Positions 7,962 to 15,490 of a DNA stretch of 64,000 nt are shown piece after piece. The notes under the pieces were generated by a model. It saw nothing but the letters and a program-made list of their open reading frames with translations, was not told the origin of the DNA and did not search any database. The DNA is from VGLO01 sp964599285. Lineage in GTDB: Bacteria > Patescibacteriota > Minisyncoccia > Minisyncoccales > Staskawiczbacteraceae. The translations under genes were made by a program, and so were the position numbers. How positions within the stretch are numbered: position 1 is the stretch's first letter; each line of letters starts with the position of its first letter. The DNA is taken from the NCBI GenBank assembly GCA_964599285.1, contig CAZREI010000002.1:1-64000 (forward strand). Direction: 5' to 3'.

Positions 7962-7983
7962 GCAAAAATTATTACCATCAATC

Positions 7984-8009
7984 AAAAAATCGCCCGAAGG
8001 CGATTTTTT
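7984..8009 (-). terminator. symmetrical terminator after secY
   Basis: AAAAAATCGCC-cgaa-GGCGATTTTTT; can act on both strands, on the minus strand ending the secY transcript. Confidence 0.8.
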
Positions 8010-8017
8010 GCTTCCGC

Positions 8018-8054
8018 GTGGTTCCGCGTGAATTTCCGCGTAGTTCCGCGGCAT
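8018..8054. repeat. TTCCGCG repeat (family 9)
   Basis: Four TTCCGCG units at 10-12 base steps (TTCCGCGTGGTTCCGCG...). Confidence 0.7.
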
Positions 8055-8076
8055 TTTAATCTGATAGATTAAAATG
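8052..8076. repeat. hairpin carrying the secY stop codon
   Basis: CATTTTAATC/GATTAAAATG, 10-bp perfect stem with a 5-base loop. One arm is secY coding sequence (Ser-Phe-stop), the other lies just downstream. Confidence 0.75.
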
Positions 8077-9346
8077 AATCGTACTCCCTCATCTCCAGCT
8101 GCGCGTTGATCTGGCGCATGGTGTCTAGTACTACGCTGACGATAATTAACAGCGACGTGCCTCCTATCAAAAAGGTAAATCCGGTAATGCCTGTGGCTCC
8201 CGCAATAATGCTTGGCAACACGGCAACTAATCCCAGTGAAATGGCACCAGTAAACAAAACCCTATTTAAAATATGTTTTAAAAATTTAGTAGTGGATTCG
8301 CCAGGCCGCACGCCAGGAATAAATCCTCCCATTTTTTGCAAGTTTTCGGAAATGGTTTTTGGGTCAAAGGTAACGGCGGTATAAAAATAGGTAAAGACTA
8401 CTACTAAGATAAAATATAAAATTCCGTGCACCCAGGCATTGTTAAAAAATACCGACACATCGTTAGCCGCGGTTCCCACAAAGCCATGCACGCCTCCCAA
8501 AAATCCGGCAATCATTCCAGGGAAAAGCAAAATAGACAAAGCAAAGATAATCGGAATAACGCCGGCGGGGTTTACGTTCAGCGGCAAATAGGTTGACACA
8601 CCGCCATACATTTTGTTGCCCCGCACGCGCTTGGCGTACGATACCGGAATATTGCGGCGGGCTTCGGTAATCAGCACCACGCCGGCAATGATGACAATAG
8701 ACAAAACAAAAAATAAAATATACGAGGGAATTTGCGTCGGATCCCAGCTGGCAAAGGTTTGGAAAATGTTGACTGGCAAACGTGCCACAATACCGGCGAA
8801 AATCAACAGTGAAATTCCGTTGCCCACGCCCTGTTCGGTGATGATTTCCCCAATCCACATCAAAAACATCGCTCCGGCAATAATGGTGATAATGGAACTT
8901 GCCATGACGATGGGCGTCAAACCGGTGATAAATCCTTGCCGTTGAAATAAAGTTAATATGCCGTAGCCTTCAAACGCGGCTAGCGGAATGGTCAGCAAAC
9001 GGCCGTACTGGTTAAATTTTTGTCTGCCGGCTTCGCCTTCTTCTTTGTACATTTTTTCAAGCGCCGGGAAAATCATGGTCAGAAGCTGCAAGATAATGGT
9101 GGCGGTAATGTACGGGCCAAGCCCCAAAAGTACGATAGAAAAATTGCTTAGCGCGCCGCCGGAAAAAATGTTAAGCAAACCGAACACTTGGTTTTGGGCA
9201 AAAAATTTACGTAAATTTTCCAAGCCGATTCCGGGAATGGGAATGTTGGCGGCGATTCGAAAAACCACAAACAAAAACAGCACAATCAAAAATTTCTTGC
9301 GCAGGTCTTTGTTTTTAAAAAAAGCTTTTAGTTTCTCGTACCACAT
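8069..9346 (-). CDS. secY: protein translocase subunit SecY
   Basis: Channel of the Sec translocon in the cytoplasmic membrane. 425 residues, about ten membrane segments. Signature stretches: IPIPGIG near residue 35, the plug region LLNIFSGGALSNFSI, GNGISLLIFAGIV near 176 and the C-terminal ...RQINAQLEMREY. Follows rplO on the minus strand as in most bacteria. Its stop codon sits in a hairpin, and a terminator follows, so the spc transcript probably ends here and adk-map form another unit separated by the antisense small gene. Confidence 0.98.
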   Translation of the reverse strand: MWYEKLKAFFKNKDLRKKFLIVLFLFVVFRIAANIPIPGIGLENLRKFFAQNQVFGLLNIFSGGALSNFSIVLLGLGPYITATIILQLLTMIFPALEKMYKEEGEAGRQKFNQYGRLLTIPLAAFEGYGILTLFQRQGFITGLTPIVMASSIITIIAGAMFLMWIGEIITEQGVGNGISLLIFAGIVARLPVNIFQTFASWDPTQIPSYILFFVLSIVIIAGVVLITEARRNIPVSYAKRVRGNKMYGGVSTYLPLNVNPAGVIPIIFALSILLFPGMIAGFLGGVHGFVGTAANDVSVFFNNAWVHGILYFILVVVFTYFYTAVTFDPKTISENLQKMGGFIPGVRPGESTTKFLKHILNRVLFTGAISLGLVAVLPSIIAGATGITGFTFLIGGTSLLIIVSVVLDTMRQINAQLEMREYDSF

Positions 9347-9347
9347 A

Positions 9348-9496
9348 AGAAATAACGAATTAACACGAATCAGGCGCTATGGCGCCACGAATTTTCACGA
9401 ATCATGAATAGAAAGATTGCTTCGGTGCGCCTCGCAATGACGCGAACGAGAATTCGTGATTCGTGTTTATTCGTTCGTCAATTCGTGTTGATTCGT
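9348..9496. repeat. spacer palindrome, family 2 variant
   Basis: AATAACGAATTAACACGAATC ... GATTCGTGTTTATTCG words in inverted arms with a GATTGCTTCGG...CGCAATGACG core; fills secY-rplO gap. Confidence 0.85.
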
Positions 9497-9928
9497 TTAT
9501 TTTATTGATCCGCCGGCTTTTTCAATCGCTTCTTTTGCTGCCGCTGAAATGCTGCAATTTTCTACAGTAATTTTTTTGGTAATTTTTCCGTTGCCCAAAA
9601 TTTTGACAGTCGGAGTTTTGCCTTTCAATTGGCGAATAATATTTTTTGTAAATAAATTTTGTGGATTTACTATTTCCCCATCTTCAAAATGCTTTTCCAA
9701 TACATCCAAATTTACCACGGCCGTCGTATTTTCCGGAACAAAAGCACGGTACCCTTTTAATTTGGGGTAACGCTTGATCAGTTCCCGAATAATGGGCGCC
9801 ACTTTGCGGCCGGACCTGGCAGTTTGGCCCTTGCCTCCCCTGCCCGAATAGGTTCCTTTTTTGCCGCCGCGGCCCACAATCATCCGATCTTTTGATTTGT
9901 GGTTTGGTTGGAGTTGGTGTACCTGCAT
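9497..9928 (-). CDS. rplO: 50S ribosomal protein L15
   Basis: 143 residues from the ATG at 9928 (MQVHQLQPNHKSK). The N-terminal glycine/arginine part VGRGGKKGTYSGRGGKGQTA is the rRNA-binding tail typical of uL15, and the C-terminal KEAIEKAGGSIK matches. The gene before it is rpsE; uL30 (rpmD), which lies between the two in most bacteria, is absent, a known CPR feature. Upstream in-frame codons were left out since they lie at the edge of a spacer palindrome. Confidence 0.97.
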   Translation of the reverse strand: MQVHQLQPNHKSKDRMIVGRGGKKGTYSGRGGKGQTARSGRKVAPIIRELIKRYPKLKGYRAFVPENTTAVVNLDVLEKHFEDGEIVNPQNLFTKNIIRQLKGKTPTVKILGNGKITKKITVENCSISAAAKEAIEKAGGSIK

Positions 9929-9947
9929 GTAATTTCTGTTGAAATTT

Positions 9948-10035
9948 ATCAACGAATAGCGAATGGTGTACGAATTTACGAATGTGCGACGACGTCGTTA
10001 TTCGAAAATTCGCAAGTAATTCGTTATTCGCTGAT
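9948..10035. repeat. spacer palindrome, family 2
   Basis: ATCAACGAATAGCGAATGG ... GTAATTCGTTATTCGCTGAT; centre GACGACGTCG. Fills rpsE-rplO gap. Confidence 0.9.
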
Positions 10036-10038
10036 AGG

Positions 10039-10578
10039 CTATCTTGTTTTAAGTTTCCGCAACGCTTCCATCGTCGCCCGCGCGTTGTTTAATTTATTTT
10101 TTGATCCGGACAAAATTTTTGATGAAACGTTTTTAATTCCAGCTAAATCGCAAATGGTTCGGACCGCGCCGCCGGCAACCAAGCCTCGACCCTTTTTCTG
10201 GGGTTTGAGCAAAATAACCGCCGGGCCGAACTTAGCTTCTACCTGATGCGGAATGGTTTCATTGACAATGACCACGTTAATCATATTTTTTTTGGCCCGA
10301 GCCGTTGCTTTTTCAACCGCTTGGGATACGTCGCGACCCTTGTCAATTCCAATGCCAATCTTGCTTTTTTTGTCGCCGGCAATGACCACTGCCCGAAAAC
10401 TCATCCGCTTGCCTCCGCCGGTTACGCGCGTTACGCGGGCCAAATCCAAAAGCTTGGAGTCTATACCATCATTAGCTTCCTGCCTGCGCCCGCCAAAGCC
10501 CCGTCGCAAAGGCCGAAAACCATCGTTGGTTCTTGCCACATTTTTAGCTGGAATAGGTTGTTTTGTATCGTCTGCCAT
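10039..10578 (-). CDS. rpsE: 30S ribosomal protein S5
   Basis: 179 residues from ATG at 10578 (MADDTKQPIPAKN). Double-stranded RNA-binding S5 domain: LARVTRVTGGGKRMSFRAV (about 48-66) and GIGIDKGRDVSQAVEKA, then the C-terminal S5 domain ending KNVSSKILSGSKNKLNNARA. Contributes to decoding fidelity. Neighbours rplR and rplO, both separated by family-2 palindromes that start 7 bases before this ATG. Confidence 0.97.
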   Translation of the reverse strand: MADDTKQPIPAKNVARTNDGFRPLRRGFGGRRQEANDGIDSKLLDLARVTRVTGGGKRMSFRAVVIAGDKKSKIGIGIDKGRDVSQAVEKATARAKKNMINVVIVNETIPHQVEAKFGPAVILLKPQKKGRGLVAGGAVRTICDLAGIKNVSSKILSGSKNKLNNARATMEALRKLKTR

Positions 10579-10585
10579 TAATAAT

Positions 10586-10673
10586 ATCAACGAATAACGA
10601 ATTACGTACGAATTTACGAATGTGCAACGACGTCGTTATTCGAAAATTCGCAAGTAATTCGTTATTCGATGAT
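10586..10673. repeat. spacer palindrome, family 2
   Basis: ATCAACGAATAACGAATTACG ... CGTTATTCGATGAT; same core GACGTCG as the copy at 9948. Fills rplR-rpsE gap (7 bases before rpsE ATG, 3 after rplR stop). Confidence 0.9.
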
Positions 10674-10676
10674 GAA

Positions 10677-11021
10677 TTAAAACTTTAACCCGCCTTCCCT
10701 CGCCCCATCGGCCACCGCTTTTATCCTTCCATGAAAAACGTTACCTCCGCGGTCAAACACAGCCTTTTCAATTTTTTTCTCAAGAGCTAATTTTGCTATC
10801 AATTTTCCAATCTCCATAGCGTGACTGGTTTTGTTTCCCTTAGATTTTAATTTCAAATCGCTAGCCTGGACCAAAACCTTGGCATTATCGTCATCAATTA
10901 ATTGGGCGTAAATATGCTGACTGGATCTGAAAACACAAAGCCGCGGCTTGTCTTTGGTGCCGCTGATTCTGGTTCTTATCTTGGTGTGGATTCTTTGTCG
11001 TTTTAGTTGCTTTCTTAACAT
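10677..11021 (-). CDS. rplR: 50S ribosomal protein L18
   Basis: 114 residues, normal for uL18, which binds 5S rRNA. Recognised by RTRISGTKDKPRLCVFRSSQ at 17-36, IYAQLIDDDNAKVL, and the closing GGNVFHGRIKAVADGAREGG. A family-5 spacer starts two bases before the ATG. Confidence 0.97.
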   Translation of the reverse strand: MLRKQLKRQRIHTKIRTRISGTKDKPRLCVFRSSQHIYAQLIDDDNAKVLVQASDLKLKSKGNKTSHAMEIGKLIAKLALEKKIEKAVFDRGGNVFHGRIKAVADGAREGGLKF

Positions 11022-11023
11022 AT

Positions 11024-11126
11024 GTTTGAATCTTGAATTTTGTATCTAGTATCTTGAATTGAATGTTGAATTTAGAATTTAACGTCCGTGTTTTTATTCC
11101 AGCTTCAAGATACAAAATTCCAGATT
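11024..11126. repeat. spacer palindrome, family 5 (heptamer CTTGAAT)
   Basis: TTGAATCTTGAATTTTGTATC ... CCAGCTTCAAGATAC; period 7 words. Fills rplF-rplR gap to the base. Confidence 0.9.
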
Positions 11127-11675
11127 CTATTTTTTTGTGGCCACCACTTTCTTTCCTTCCTTCCTTCTAATCCTCTCGCCCTGATATTTAATTCCTTTGC
11201 CTTTATAGGGTTCGGCTTTTTTGGTGGCTCTTATTTGCGCGGAAATTTCACCCACTACTTCTTTATTATTTCCAGAAACCGTAATCACGTTTTTTTCTAC
11301 CAAAAAGGTAATGCCCTCTGGTTTTTTTATTTTTACGGGATTTACAAATCCCAAATTCATCACCAGTTCATCTCCTTGCACATTAGCCTTAAAACCAACT
11401 CCTTCAATTTCTAATTTTTTTTCAAAGCCCTTGCTGACGCCTTCCACCATATTAAAAATCAATGCTCGATACAATCCCCAAAGTCCGCGCGCGCTTTTTA
11501 TTAAATTCCGTTTTGGCGTAACAAAAATCTTGCCATCCTTGTTTTCAACCTGAATGTCTTGATGGACGGTCATGTTCAATTCCCCTTTTGGTCCGGTTAC
11601 TTTTACATCCTGACCGGTAATTTCAACTTTAACAGCTGAAGGAATTTCAATTAATTTTTTACCAATTCGGCTCAT
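11127..11675 (-). CDS. rplF: 50S ribosomal protein L6
   Basis: 182 residues, two L6 domains: MSRIGKKLIEIPSAVKVEI at the start, then SRGLWGLYRALIFNMVEGV-like helix (about 63-80), and the second-domain signature EPYKGKGIKYQGERIRRKEG near 155. Binds 23S rRNA near the factor site. In bacteria it normally follows rpsH directly; here a plus-strand cassette (11714-12046) separates the two. Confidence 0.97.
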   Translation of the reverse strand: MSRIGKKLIEIPSAVKVEITGQDVKVTGPKGELNMTVHQDIQVENKDGKIFVTPKRNLIKSARGLWGLYRALIFNMVEGVSKGFEKKLEIEGVGFKANVQGDELVMNLGFVNPVKIKKPEGITFLVEKNVITVSGNNKEVVGEISAQIRATKKAEPYKGKGIKYQGERIRRKEGKKVVATKK

Positions 11676-11677
11676 GT

Positions 11678-11713
11678 TTTTGATTTATGATTTAAGATTT
11701 ACGATTTATGAAT
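11678..11713. repeat. GATTTAT heptamer repeat (family 14), single arm
   Basis: TTGATTTATGATTTAAG then ATTTACGATTTATG; period 7, directly before the rplF start. Confidence 0.7.
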
Positions 11714-11742
11714 TTGACTTTACGAATTCGTTATTATAGTAT
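11714..11742 (+). promoter_or_regulatory. promoter of the small gene at 11788
   Basis: TTGACT-17-TAGTAT; ATG 45 bases past the -10. Confidence 0.65.
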
Positions 11743-11787
11743 ATTTATAGCCCTTTGGCAAGCCACTACACCTATTTCGAGGAATCC

Positions 11788-11994
11788 ATGAAGTGCGAAA
11801 TCCAAAATCTTGATGATGGACTTATTGTGCTATACCCAGAAGATGACAAGGATCAGATTTTTCTGCAGAAATTAGCATCAACGGACCAGCTCGTAGGAAT
11901 CTGGTGTCCAAATCATCCGGAAATTGAAAGAGCTGTAGCTCGCCTGGAATCTGTAAACCAAACTGCAGTTCTTCGATTTCCTTTCGCCGGCTAA
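11788..11994 (+). CDS. 68-residue hypothetical protein, antisense cassette between rpsH and rplF
   Basis: MKCEIQNLDDGLIVLYPEDD ... VLRFPFAG; acidic, no membrane segment, not recognised. Start at the ATG at 11788 with GAGGAAT 3-9 bases upstream, preferred over an upstream ATG at 11755 without such a site. It has its own promoter and a strong terminator whose T run touches the rpsH stop (12047). It splits the conserved rpsH-rplF pair and faces against the operon. Confidence 0.65.
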   Translation: MKCEIQNLDDGLIVLYPEDDKDQIFLQKLASTDQLVGIWCPNHPEIERAVARLESVNQTAVLRFPFAG

Positions 11995-12000
11995 TAGTCA

Positions 12001-12046
12001 GGCGCTCCATCCCTTTAGCAAGGTAGGATAGAGCGCTCTTTTTTTA
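12001..12046 (+). terminator. intrinsic terminator of the gene at 11788
   Basis: GGCGCTCCATCC...GGATAGAGCGC stem with TCTTTTTTT; ends one base before the rpsH stop codon. Confidence 0.9.
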
Positions 12047-12436
12047 CTACCATATCTCGAGCATTACTTCCCCTCCCAGTTTTGCTTTCCTTGCCTGATT
12101 GTTGGTCATCAAACCTTTGGGCGTGGAAATGATGGAAATGCCAAATCCTCCTCTTACTTTTTTTATTTCTGCGTTTTTTACGTAAATCCTTTGACCTGGT
12201 TTTGACACCCTTTTTGCGCCTTCAATAGCCGGAATTCCATTATCATATTTTAAAACAATCTTCATTACCTTATTTTTATCTTTGGCAACTTTTTTTACAT
12301 CGGCCACAAATCCTTCTTGCGCCAAAATCATTCCAATCTGGTTTTTCAATTTTGAAAAAGGAATCAAAACCTCCGGCTTTCCCAAAGCCTTGGCGTTTCT
12401 AATTTGATTTAACATGTCGGTGATTGGATCAGTCAT
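12047..12436 (-). CDS. rpsH: 30S ribosomal protein S8
   Basis: 129 residues: MTDPITDMLNQIRNAKALGK at the start and the closing signature ISIISTPKGLMTNNQARKAK-LGGEVML. Primary 16S rRNA binder. Preceded by rpsN across a family-4 palindrome. Confidence 0.97.
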   Translation of the reverse strand: MTDPITDMLNQIRNAKALGKPEVLIPFSKLKNQIGMILAQEGFVADVKKVAKDKNKVMKIVLKYDNGIPAIEGAKRVSKPGQRIYVKNAEIKKVRGGFGISIISTPKGLMTNNQARKAKLGGEVMLEIW

Positions 12437-12440
12437 AGTT

Positions 12441-12524
12441 TAACATTTGACAATTGACATGTGACATTTGACTTGCGAATTTGTAGCAACGTTGTCAATT
12501 GTCAATGGTCAAATGTCAATTGTT
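12441..12524. repeat. spacer palindrome, family 4 (heptamer GACAATT)
   Basis: TAACATTTGACAATTGACATG ... GTCAATGGTCAAATGTC; period 7. Fills rpsN-rpsH gap; starts 4 bases before the rpsH ATG. Confidence 0.9.
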
Positions 12525-12528
12525 GCTG

Positions 12529-12714
12529 TTACCAGCTTGATTTTGTTACTCCTGGAATTTCTCCTTTGTTGGCCAGTTCCCTAAAACATATCCGGCAAAG
12601 TCCGAACTTTCTCATAAAACCATGCCTTCGACCGCACTTAAAACAGCGTCTTTGCAGGCGGCTAGAAAACTTGGGTTTCATTTTTGCTTTTGCTTCTTGT
12701 GAAACTTTTGCCAT
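12529..12714 (-). CDS. rpsN: 30S ribosomal protein S14, zinc type
   Basis: 61 residues with the zinc knuckle CFKCGRRHGFMRKFGLCRIC (24-43), the compact type Z form of uS14. Ends GEIPGVTKSSW as usual. Lies between rplE and rpsH as in other spc operons. Confidence 0.97.
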   Translation of the reverse strand: MAKVSQEAKAKMKPKFSSRLQRRCFKCGRRHGFMRKFGLCRICFRELANKGEIPGVTKSSW

Positions 12715-12722
12715 GTTTTAAG

Positions 12723-12820
12723 TATCAGCGATTTTTCAGCGTATTGTTCGGCGTGATTTCAGCGGACTAACACTATCGCTGAACTTAACGCTGATATCAA
12801 CGCTGAATCTACGCGGAACA
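12723..12820. repeat. spacer palindrome, family 10 (CGCTGA words)
   Basis: ATCAGCGATTTTTCAGCG ... CGCTGATATCAACGCTGAA; fills rplE-rpsN gap. Confidence 0.85.
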
Positions 12821-12824
12821 TCGA

Positions 12825-13385
12825 TTATTTTTCTCTGATTGGGAAGCCCATTAATTTAAATAACTCAAGGCCTTCTTCCCTGCTTTTTGCGTTGGTAGAA
12901 ACCGTTACCTCCAAACCAAAAATGGTTTTTTCTTTTTCAACCAGAATTTCCGGGAAAGAAATGTGCTCGCGAAATCCGATATTCAAATTTCCCCGCTTGT
13001 CTATTCCATGAGCATCCAAACCTTTAAAGTCGCGCGATCGGGGCAGTGACAAATAAATAAACCGTTCCAAAAAATCCCACATTTTGCCTTTTCGCAGCGT
13101 CACCATGGCCGCGATATGCAAGCCCTCCCGCAAACTAAACCCTGCAATAGATTTTTTTGAAGCAACCAGCCGTGGTGCCTGTCCTGCGATTAAAGCCAAA
13201 TCATGGCTTATGGCATTGTTGATTTTTTCGCGCTCGCCAGAAGTTTTACTGACCACCTGCTTGCCAAAAGAACTGTTGATGGTAACTTTGGTAATGCGCG
13301 GCACGGCCATGCTATTTTTGTAACCAAACTTAGCCATCATAGCTGGAATTACCTGTTTTTGATATTTTTGCTGTAACTTCTCCAT
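12825..13385 (-). CDS. rplE: 50S ribosomal protein L5
   Basis: 186 residues from ATG at 13385 (MEKLQQKYQKQVIPAMMAKF). uL5 pattern: VPRITKVTINSSFGK (about 30), AGQAPRLVASKKSIAGFSLR (about 72-91), FLERFIYLSLPRSRDFKGL and the final TVSTNAKSREEGLELFKLMG. Binds 5S rRNA. The 25 in-frame codons upstream belong to a spacer palindrome and are not counted. Confidence 0.97.
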   Translation of the reverse strand: MEKLQQKYQKQVIPAMMAKFGYKNSMAVPRITKVTINSSFGKQVVSKTSGEREKINNAISHDLALIAGQAPRLVASKKSIAGFSLREGLHIAAMVTLRKGKMWDFLERFIYLSLPRSRDFKGLDAHGIDKRGNLNIGFREHISFPEILVEKEKTIFGLEVTVSTNAKSREEGLELFKLMGFPIREK

Positions 13386-13390
13386 AACAT

Positions 13391-13477
13391 TATCATCGAA
13401 TAACGAATTACTTTCGAATTTGCGAATCGTGTCGGACGTTATTCGTAAATTCGTACACAATTCGTTATTCGTTGATA
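13391..13477. repeat. spacer palindrome, family 2
   Basis: TATCATCGAATAACGAATTAC ... AATTCGTTATTCGTTGATA; fills rplX-rplE gap, 5 bases before the rplE ATG. Confidence 0.9.
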
Positions 13478-13478
13478 T

Positions 13479-13784
13479 CTAAACTTCTGATTTACACTTT
13501 TTGCAAATTCTAAATTTCCTGTCGCCATCAATCTTGTACCCTATTCTGGTTGCCTTGCCACATTTGGGACAAATCAGTTTCACATTAGAAGCATCCAAGG
13601 GAGCCTGTACCGGCACCACTTGTCCTTTTTCTCCCTCTTTTTTTGGCTTGATGTGTTTCTTTTTTAAATTCATTCCTTCAACCAACACTTTCCGCTCTTT
13701 TACCAAGGACTTTAAAATCTTGGCAGTCCTGCCTTTATCTTTTCCGGAAATGACTAATACATTGTCGCCTTTCTTCAACTTCAT
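13479..13784 (-). CDS. rplX: 50S ribosomal protein L24
   Basis: 101 residues. KOW motif at the N-terminus (KKGDNVLVISGKDKGRTAKI, 3-22), then a C-terminal zinc-ribbon-like part CPKCGKATRIGYK...RICKKC with two CxxC pairs, seen in many bacterial uL24. Early assembly protein. Start next to a family-3 palindrome. Confidence 0.96.
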   Translation of the reverse strand: MKLKKGDNVLVISGKDKGRTAKILKSLVKERKVLVEGMNLKKKHIKPKKEGEKGQVVPVQAPLDASNVKLICPKCGKATRIGYKIDGDRKFRICKKCKSEV

Positions 13785-13790
13785 GATTTC

Positions 13791-13868
13791 GCTACGAAAT
13801 ACGAATCAAGTACGAATATACCAATAAGATTTAATTCGTATATTCGTAAAAAATTCGTATTTCGTAGC
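13791..13868. repeat. spacer palindrome, family 3
   Basis: GCTACGAAATACGAATCAAG ... ATTCGTATTTCGTAGC; near-perfect stem. Fills most of the rplN-rplX gap. Confidence 0.92.
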
Positions 13869-13896
13869 CCAATTTACTTTTACCTTTATGGCTGCA

Positions 13897-14265
13897 TTAC
13901 AATAATTCTGTGGCCATCATGGCTATCTTATCAAACCCCTTGTCTTTTACTTCTTTGGCCGCGGGACCGAACACTCTTCCTCCTTTGGGCAATTTGCCTT
14001 CTCCTAAAATTACTACCGCGTTATCATCAAATCGTATGTAAGAACCATCTTGCCGTTTAAATTCCTTTTTCTGCCGGATGATGACTGCCTTGACCACATC
14101 GTGCTTTTTTACCAACTTGCGCGGATCGGCCTTTTTAACGGTTCCCACAATCACTTCTCCCAGCTGGGCATAATGCTTTCGGGTTCCGCCCGGAAGGTTA
14201 ATACACTGCAGGATTTTTGCTCCCGAGTTGTCTGCGACAATTAACATAGACCTTGGCTGAATCAT
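13897..14265 (-). CDS. rplN: 50S ribosomal protein L14
   Basis: 122 residues, exact usual length of uL14: MIQPRSMLIVADNSGAKILQ, the RxDGSYIRFDDNAVVIL stretch and VFGPAAKEVKDKGFDKIAM. Binds 23S rRNA and contacts L19. Confidence 0.97.
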   Translation of the reverse strand: MIQPRSMLIVADNSGAKILQCINLPGGTRKHYAQLGEVIVGTVKKADPRKLVKKHDVVKAVIIRQKKEFKRQDGSYIRFDDNAVVILGEGKLPKGGRVFGPAAKEVKDKGFDKIAMMATELL

Positions 14266-14271
14266 AATATT

Positions 14272-14353
14272 GCTACGAAATACGAATCAATTACGAATAT
14301 ACGAACATAGGCGTCTGATTTGGTATATTCGTAAAAAATTCGTATTTCGTAGC
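14272..14353. repeat. spacer palindrome, family 3
   Basis: GCTACGAAATACGAATCAATTAC ends cut here; pairs with GTAAAAAATTCGTATTTCG TAGC. Fills rpsQ-rplN gap. Confidence 0.92.
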
Positions 14354-14359
14354 CAGAAA

Positions 14360-14593
14360 TTAAATCTTACTTATTACGGTAAATTTCTTGTCCCTTGAGA
14401 TTGGGTTGGTTTCTTCAATGACAACTTTATCGCCAACATGGTATTGCTGGCTTTCATCGTGGGCTTTGTATTTTTTGTGGACTTTGTATCTTCGTTTGTA
14501 CTTGGGATGCTCTTTGACTCGTTCCACTTCAACCACCACGGTTTTTTGCATCTTGTCGGAAACCACAATTCCCGTTAATTTCTTTTTGCTCAT
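14360..14593 (-). CDS. rpsQ: 30S ribosomal protein S17
   Basis: 77 residues: KKKLTGIVVSDKMQKTVVVE (3-22), KYKRRYKVHKKYKAHDE, GDKVVIEETNPISRDKKF. uS17, a primary 16S binder. Preceded by rpmC. Confidence 0.97.
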   Translation of the reverse strand: MSKKKLTGIVVSDKMQKTVVVEVERVKEHPKYKRRYKVHKKYKAHDESQQYHVGDKVVIEETNPISRDKKFTVISKI

Positions 14594-14597
14594 AGTT

Positions 14598-14674
14598 TTC
14601 AGTTTAATATCCGCAATATCCGTAATATCCGATATCTGATATTATTGATATTTGCTTTGCGATATTGGTTGATA
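14598..14674. repeat. spacer palindrome, family 15 (9-nt AATATCCGT)
   Basis: TTAATATCCGCAATATCCGT ... GATATTGATATTTGC...; 9-base steps. Fills rpmC-rpsQ gap. Confidence 0.85.
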
Positions 14675-14675
14675 G

Positions 14676-14864
14676 TTATCGTGTTATTTCTTTTATGATC
14701 GTCAAAATGGTAGCGATTTCTTTTTTAGTATTATGAATCTCTTTGACGTTCTTTAACTGGTTGGCGGAAAATTTAAACCGTAAATCACTTAGCTTTTTGG
14801 TAAGCTCATGGGCATTTTTTTGCAATTCGCCAATATCTTTTTTTCTTAGTTCTTGCGTTTTCAT
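14676..14864 (-). CDS. rpmC: 50S ribosomal protein L29
   Basis: 62 residues, two-helix protein: MKTQELRKKDIGELQKNAHE ... LRFKFSANQLKNVKEIHNTK. uL29 sits at the exit tunnel and helps dock SRP and trigger factor. Confidence 0.95.
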   Translation of the reverse strand: MKTQELRKKDIGELQKNAHELTKKLSDLRFKFSANQLKNVKEIHNTKKEIATILTIIKEITR

Positions 14865-14871
14865 AATAATG

Positions 14872-14968
14872 GCAATGCAAATCTACAAATCTTATGCTAA
14901 TCTACAAAATTGCTAATGTGATATTCGCATATTCGCGGCATTCGCATAAGATTCGCAGATTTGCATTA
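14872..14968. repeat. spacer palindrome, family 6
   Basis: GGCAATGCAAATCTACAAATC ends; right arm GATTCGCAGATTTGCATTACC. It contains the rplP stop codon. Confidence 0.9.
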
Positions 14969-15370
14969 CCCTTCTCTCTTAATGAATTTGGTCTTGATAG
15001 GCAGTTTGATGCCGGCGCCTTTGAACGCTTCGCGCGCCACCTCTTCTTTCAATCCGTCAATTTCAAAAATAATCCTTCCTGGTTTTATGGGATACACATA
15101 GTGATGCACGCCTCCCTTGCCACCACCCAACGGCACTTCTTCTCCCTTTGAAGTAACTGGTTTGTCCGGAAAAATTCTCACCCATAGTTTTCCGCCCTTT
15201 TTCATGTATCGGATAATGTGCCTTCGCGCCGCTTCCAACTGGCGAGCGGTAATCCACTTGGTGCCCATGGCTTTTAACCCAAAACTGCCGAAATTCAATT
15301 CCGTAGCGCGCGTCTCCACTCCTCGGCTGACACCTCGGTGCCACTTGCGGTGCTTTACTTTTTTGGGCAT
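14966..15370 (-). CDS. rplP: 50S ribosomal protein L16
   Basis: 134 residues from ATG at 15370 (MPKKVKHRKWHRGVSRGVET). Signature GTKWITARQLEAARRHIIRY (about 40-59) and LGGGKGGVHHYVYPIKPGRI. Lies at the A-site side of 23S rRNA. The stop codon is inside the following spacer palindrome. Confidence 0.97.
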   Translation of the reverse strand: MPKKVKHRKWHRGVSRGVETRATELNFGSFGLKAMGTKWITARQLEAARRHIIRYMKKGGKLWVRIFPDKPVTSKGEEVPLGGGKGGVHHYVYPIKPGRIIFEIDGLKEEVAREAFKGAGIKLPIKTKFIKREG

Positions 15371-15387
15371 TAATAAACTCATATTCT

Positions 15388-15490
15388 TTGATATATATTC
15401 GCCTCTGGCGAATGATACTTAGAGATATTTGCGCGCCTTGCGCGCGATATTTTTCTAGTATCTATTAATATCCGTAATATCCATTAATAT
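15388..15490. repeat. spacer palindrome, family 7
   Basis: TTTGATATATATTCGCCTC ... GGCGAATGATACTTAGAG then TCTAGTATC, GATATT words; includes a GCGCGCCTTGCGCGC hairpin. Fills rpsC-rplP gap. Confidence 0.88.

Noticed and set aside
10677..12436. rpmD (uL30) lost by a frameshift or hidden ORF between rpsE and rplO
   Set aside because: The 110-base gap at 9929-10038 is fully taken by a palindrome and holds no coding remnant; absence fits the CPR pattern.
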